DNA from: Polaribacter sp. BM10
GTDB lineage: Bacteria; Bacteroidota; Bacteroidia; Flavobacteriales; Flavobacteriaceae
NCBI RefSeq assembly: GCF_002005425.1
Contig: NZ_CP019704.1
Location: 2,872,001-2,936,000 of the forward strand
DNA length: 64,000 nt
Direction of reading: 5' to 3'
Shown here: positions 61,801-64,000 of the stretch, piece after piece
Position numbering within the stretch: the first letter of the stretch is position 1
Layout of the letters: every line of letters starts with the position of its first letter
The notes under the pieces: model-generated
Told to the model about the DNA's origin: nothing
The model's input: the letters and a program-made list of their open reading frames with translations, nothing else
The model's database searches: none
Program-made: the position numbers and the translations under genes

Positions 61801-64000
61801 CCGTCATTTGGTAAAGCGGCACCAGATTCTATAACATCAAATAAACCATCACCGTCTGAATCAAGATCTAAATAATCTGGAGTAGTATCTGAACCAATAG
61901 CCGCACTTGCATCTGTATTTACAGGATTTAACCCTAAAGATCCTAAACCATTTGCATTACCATTTGGTGTTGCATCATAAGCGTCATCTAAACCATCGTT
62001 GTCAGCATCATTTCCAGATGGAGCAACATAATCTATAGTAGATTGCCCTTCAATGTTATCTGGTATTCCATCATTATCAGCATCTAAATCTATGTGATTT
62101 GCAATTCCGTCATTATCAAAATCATACACATCAGGAATTCCATCAGAATTTGAGTCAGTATAATTAGTTACAGAACCATCTCCAGCATTTCCATTATCTG
62201 TAGTATCTCTGTAATTAGGTGTTCCGTCTCCATCTTCATCACCATCAGCATCATTATTTCCATTTTCTACAAGATCTAAAATACCGTCGTTATCATCATC
62301 AATATCTATATTATCTGCGATACCGTCGTTATCTCTGTCTGATGTATCTCTATAATCTAAATCTCCAGCTCCAGGGAAATCGTTATCTGCATCTCCGTAA
62401 GCATTTTCTAGATTTGTAATATTTGTAACTTTATCACCGTTACCAAGACCATCATTTACAGTTGAACCTTGTATACTAGTATCATTGTTATCATCAAAAT
62501 TATCATCTAAACCATCATTGTCTATATCAGATCCAGATAAAACATTATCTGTATCTCCATTTTCAACAATATCTAAAATACCGTCATTATCAGAATCTGA
62601 ATCTAAATAGTCTGGTATGTTATCTACACTACTATCAGTATTTACAGGAGTTAAACCTATTTGACCATCTTCATAATTATCGTCAACTCCATTGTTGTTA
62701 GCATCTGTAATAGATGAACCAATTCCACTAGGTGCTACATAATCATTTGAAGTTTGACCTTCTATATTATCTGGTATACCATCGTTATCGGCATCGATAT
62801 CAATAAAGTCTAGTTTACCGTCGTTATCAGTATCACCGTTTGGATAAGAATTTGGTGTTCCATCGTTATTTGTGTCAGCACCAGTAACTATTAAAGCATT
62901 ATCAGTATTAGCACCATTGGCATCACTACCGTTAGCTAAAGCATTTGTAGGATCACCATCTACAACATCATTAAATCCGTCATTATCAGCATCCGTAAAG
63001 TTATCAGCTTTACCGTCACCGTTTGTATCTGTTCCACCAGCTTCAACCACATCTGCGATACCGTCGTTATCAGCATCTAAATCTAAATGATTTAAGATTC
63101 CGTCGTTATCAGTATCACCAGCAGGATAAGAATTTGGTGTTCCATCGTTATTTGTGTCAGCACCAGTAACGATTAAAACGTTATCAGTATTAGCACCATT
63201 GGCATCACTACCGTTAGCTAAAGCATTTGTAGGATCACCATCTACAACATCATTAAATCCGTCATTATCAGCGTCCGTAAAGTTATCAGCTTTACCGTCA
63301 CCGTTTGTATCTGTTCCACCAGCTTCAACAACATCAGCGATACCGTCGTTATCAGCATCTAAATCTAAATGATCTAAAATTCCGTCATTATCAGTATCAC
63401 CATTTGGATAAGAATTTGGTGTTCCATCATTATTTGTGTCTACACCAGTAACGATTAAAACGTTATCAGTATTAGCACCATTGGCATCACTACCGTTAGC
63501 TAAAGCATTTGTAGGATCACCATCTACAACATCATTAAATCCGTCATTATCAGCATCCGTAAAGTTATCAGCTTTACCGTCACCGTTTGTATCTGTTCCA
63601 CCAGCTTCAACAACATCAGCGATACCGTCGTTATCAGCATCTAAATCTAAATGATCTAAAATTCCGTCATTATCAGTATCACCATTTGGATAAGAATTTG
63701 GTGTCCCATCGTTATTTGTGTCAGCACCAGTAACGATTAAAACGTTATCAGTATTAGCACCATTGGCATCACTACCGTTAGCTAAAGCATTTGTAGGATC
63801 ACCATCTACAACATCGTTAAATCCGTCATTATCAGCGTCCGTAAAGTTATCAGCTTTACCGTCACCGTTTGTATCTGTTCCACCAGCTTCAACAACATCA
63901 GCGATACCGTCGTTATCAGCATCTAAATCTAAATGATCTAAAATTCCGTCATTATCAGTATCACCATTTGGATAAGAATTTGGTGTCCCATCGTTATTTG
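58851..64000 (-). CDS. Giant Asp-rich T9SS protein with TSP3-type repeats (5' end off window)
   Basis: The frame is open from the stop at 58851 to the right edge (over 1716 residues), with no true start in the window; the GTG at 63050 lies inside a repeat. The part first translated in the window is four 94-residue repeats, each with several calcium-binding motifs (DTDNDGILDHLD, DADNDGIADVVE, DTNGDGKADNFTDADNDG). Then come further TSP3-like DxDxDG repeats to about 61700, a lamin-tail-like domain (ERWIEITNIHPTKSIAANL, about 61130-61600) and several beta domains. A C-terminal T9SS type A sorting domain (about 58855-59140, LFNLLGQKTNSW ... IANGVYIVNI) follows. It is probably a calcium-stiffened, rod-like surface adhesin or secreted fibre. 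Confidence 0.9.
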   Translation of the reverse strand, partial: NNDGTPNSYPNGDTDNDGILDHLDLDADNDGIADVVEAGGTDTNGDGKADNFTDADNDGFNDVVDGDPTNALANGSDANGANTDNVLIVTGADTNNDGTPNSYPNGDTDNDGILDHLDLDADNDGIADVVEAGGTDTNGDGKADNFTDADNDGFNDVVDGDPTNALANGSDANGANTDNVLIVTGVDTNNDGTPNSYPNGDTDNDGILDHLDLDADNDGIADVVEAGGTDTNGDGKADNFTDADNDGFNDVVDGDPTNALANGSDANGANTDNVLIVTGADTNNDGTPNSYPAGDTDNDGILNHLDLDADNDGIADVVEAGGTDTNGDGKADNFTDADNDGFNDVVDGDPTNALANGSDANGANTDNALIVTGADTNNDGTPNSYPNGDTDNDGKLDFIDIDADNDGIPDNIEGQTSNDYVAPSGIGSSITDANNNGVDDNYEDGQIGLTPVNTDSSVDNIPDYLDSDSDNDGILDIVENGDTDNVLSGSDIDNDGLDDNFDDNNDTSIQGSTVNDGLGNGDKVTNITNLENAYGDADNDFPGAGDLDYRDTSDRDNDGIADNIDIDDDNDGILDLVENGNNDADGDEDGDGTPNYRDTTDNGNAGDGSVTNYTDSNSDGIPDVYDFDNDGIANHIDLDADNDGIPDNIEGQSTIDYVAPSGNDADNDGLDDAYDATPNGNANGLGSLGLNPVNTDASAAIGSDTTPDYLDLDSDGDGLFDVIESGAALPNDGNGTSTGTFGANGLNDLAETGDTDLGYTDINGEYDNTQTDNFDDNDQDVLTVGDVDYRDITDDGIPMITQVYQFESERWIEITNIHPTKSIAANLINIQLYKDKTGVQTTTPDVTHTVTSALAPGQSVIFGNSNNTLTNINSNAIAVKNNDLTDISGANDIITLSKVNGVSSYENRYDIIESFKDKTSYVRIDETLQPNVNYTESEWVVFIDDALDPYNFLIDSAERHPHDPLISEIESSNSDANTLLGLHRIEKTTRTGGNWNNGYPDRSRYVSVDENYEHQNERLSARKLEVLGSNILAIDNQLLVVTNNLNITTNAEIRLVGKSQFVQTHTGVADITGNGKMYVEQNSELANIYRYNYMSSPVRTVDLQTYSIESVLKDGTNPVSFTGVVGQGASNIARDINFVGGYDGSTGTPINIADYWIYTFASTRGQRSNYEHKYKSGTIAPTDGYIFKGPEVAQNYTFVGNPNDGELTTAVGGSDSYLIGNPFPSAMNALKFIKDNINSIDGSLYFWDHVGEENTSSETSGHNYQGYVGGYSTINLSMAVASLGKPAVGAFSITLEAEQATTNTSSITDQAREVVRLNTSIEFLEFNRITRATDEININYKSVTGKTLIFLKDNVEVGSYDLPATSGYETFTINDCVIVGSTIRFESLDSNTIDIDFIEMNDDDGDVSCAPSSGTDSSLFKTPGTYIPIGQGFFIGGDSDGGPIVFNNSQRQYVTEDSGNAVFFKSERKKVVEQDNGDFNTLPLLKIGMDFVSEDREPLHRQIGVSFSPNNTFEFEKGFDSPINDLGATDVYWKFENSDNKYVIAGIQSVSNSLEIPFEIIMDYKGAVILNLDDIKKVNNTIFVKDKLNNKTYDITNNEVVLQLDKGEHLNRFSIVFSQDTVLSVDDANLENPINDLITTFLDKTTNEFVIDNKNNLNIENVVLFNLLGQKTNSWNIDSSDSENRLKIKNIANGVYIVNIKTEKGVISKKVLYNK
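62872..64000 (-). repeat. 282-bp tandem repeats (four units in window)
   Basis: Units start at 62872, 63154, 63436 and 63718, exactly 282 bp (94 codons) apart, and the array continues beyond the window. The last three differ by only a few bases, also at silent positions. The unit at 62872 is the most diverged and marks the array edge. Confidence 0.95.

Noticed and set aside
63048-63050. GTG at 63050 as the start of the giant protein
   Set aside because: It lies in the middle of a repeat (DVVEAGG); the frame stays open to the window edge with the same repeats.
62872-63936. Four 72-residue open frames on the plus strand, each starting MSxPVTIK and 282 bp apart
   Set aside because: They are mirror frames of the Asp-rich tandem repeat coded on the minus strand; their equal spacing and Ser/Pro-rich content follow from it.
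62872-64000. Tandem array as a CRISPR candidate
   Set aside because: The units are 282 bp, contiguous, coding in frame and have no spacers.

Overview
The window is chromosomal DNA of a marine-type Bacteroidetes, most likely Flavobacteriaceae (Polaribacter/Tenacibaculum-like). This rests on the strongly AT-rich composition, gliding genes gldB and gldC, a type IX secretion (T9SS) plug-like protein, several secreted proteins with T9SS type A C-terminal sorting domains, a full Na+-translocating NQR operon, and many promoters that fit the Bacteroidetes -7 consensus TAnnTTTG. The genus is inferred; no rRNA is present. No CRISPR array, insertion sequence, prophage or tRNA was seen.

Layout. 1-10.3 kb: the clpX tail, dnaG with a zinc finger that has lost its ligands, nadE divergent from gldB-gldC, an OmpA-family protein, a folK/deoxynucleoside-kinase fusion, pnp and rpsO. 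10.5-14.7 kb: an aromatic amino acid operon (pheA, aminotransferase, tyrA, DAHP synthase-chorismate mutase). It is preceded by an unannotated 26-residue Phe/Tyr-rich leader peptide and mutually exclusive antiterminator and terminator hairpins, which look like a complete ribosome-mediated attenuator and are the strongest new finding. 15.4-18.3 kb: the run rsgA-dtd-tatD-tcdA. 18.3-23 kb: a YceI lipoprotein with an operator-like inverted repeat, then two overlapping DUF3857/transglutaminase paralogues, the second lacking its catalytic Cys and His. 23-27.5 kb: CPBP protease, Lrp regulator, methionine gamma-lyase and an NhaC-family transporter. 27.5-32.9 kb: a putative porin, rnhB, a nucleoid-associated protein and lipB.

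32.9-42.7 kb: a secreted zinc metalloprotease coupled to a lipoprotein, pruA, an NRDE protein, a DUF3667 zinc-ribbon membrane protein with no ordinary start codon, apaG and the T9SS plug-like protein. 42.9-49 kb: nqrABCDEF. 49-56.2 kb: an AraC-family regulator interrupted by one in-frame TGA, a 19-bp direct repeat, and a 1916-residue T9SS surface protein (LamG, NHL and BspA modules) followed by a 55-residue exported peptide. 56.2-58.8 kb: small housekeeping and hypothetical genes. 58.8-64 kb: the C-terminal part of a giant Asp-rich T9SS protein, built from near-identical 282-bp (94-residue) tandem repeats that run off the window.

The main themes are envelope and secretion (GldB, GldC, plug-like protein, three T9SS clients, porins), sodium energetics (NQR, NhaC family) and amino acid metabolism under RNA-level or Lrp-type control.
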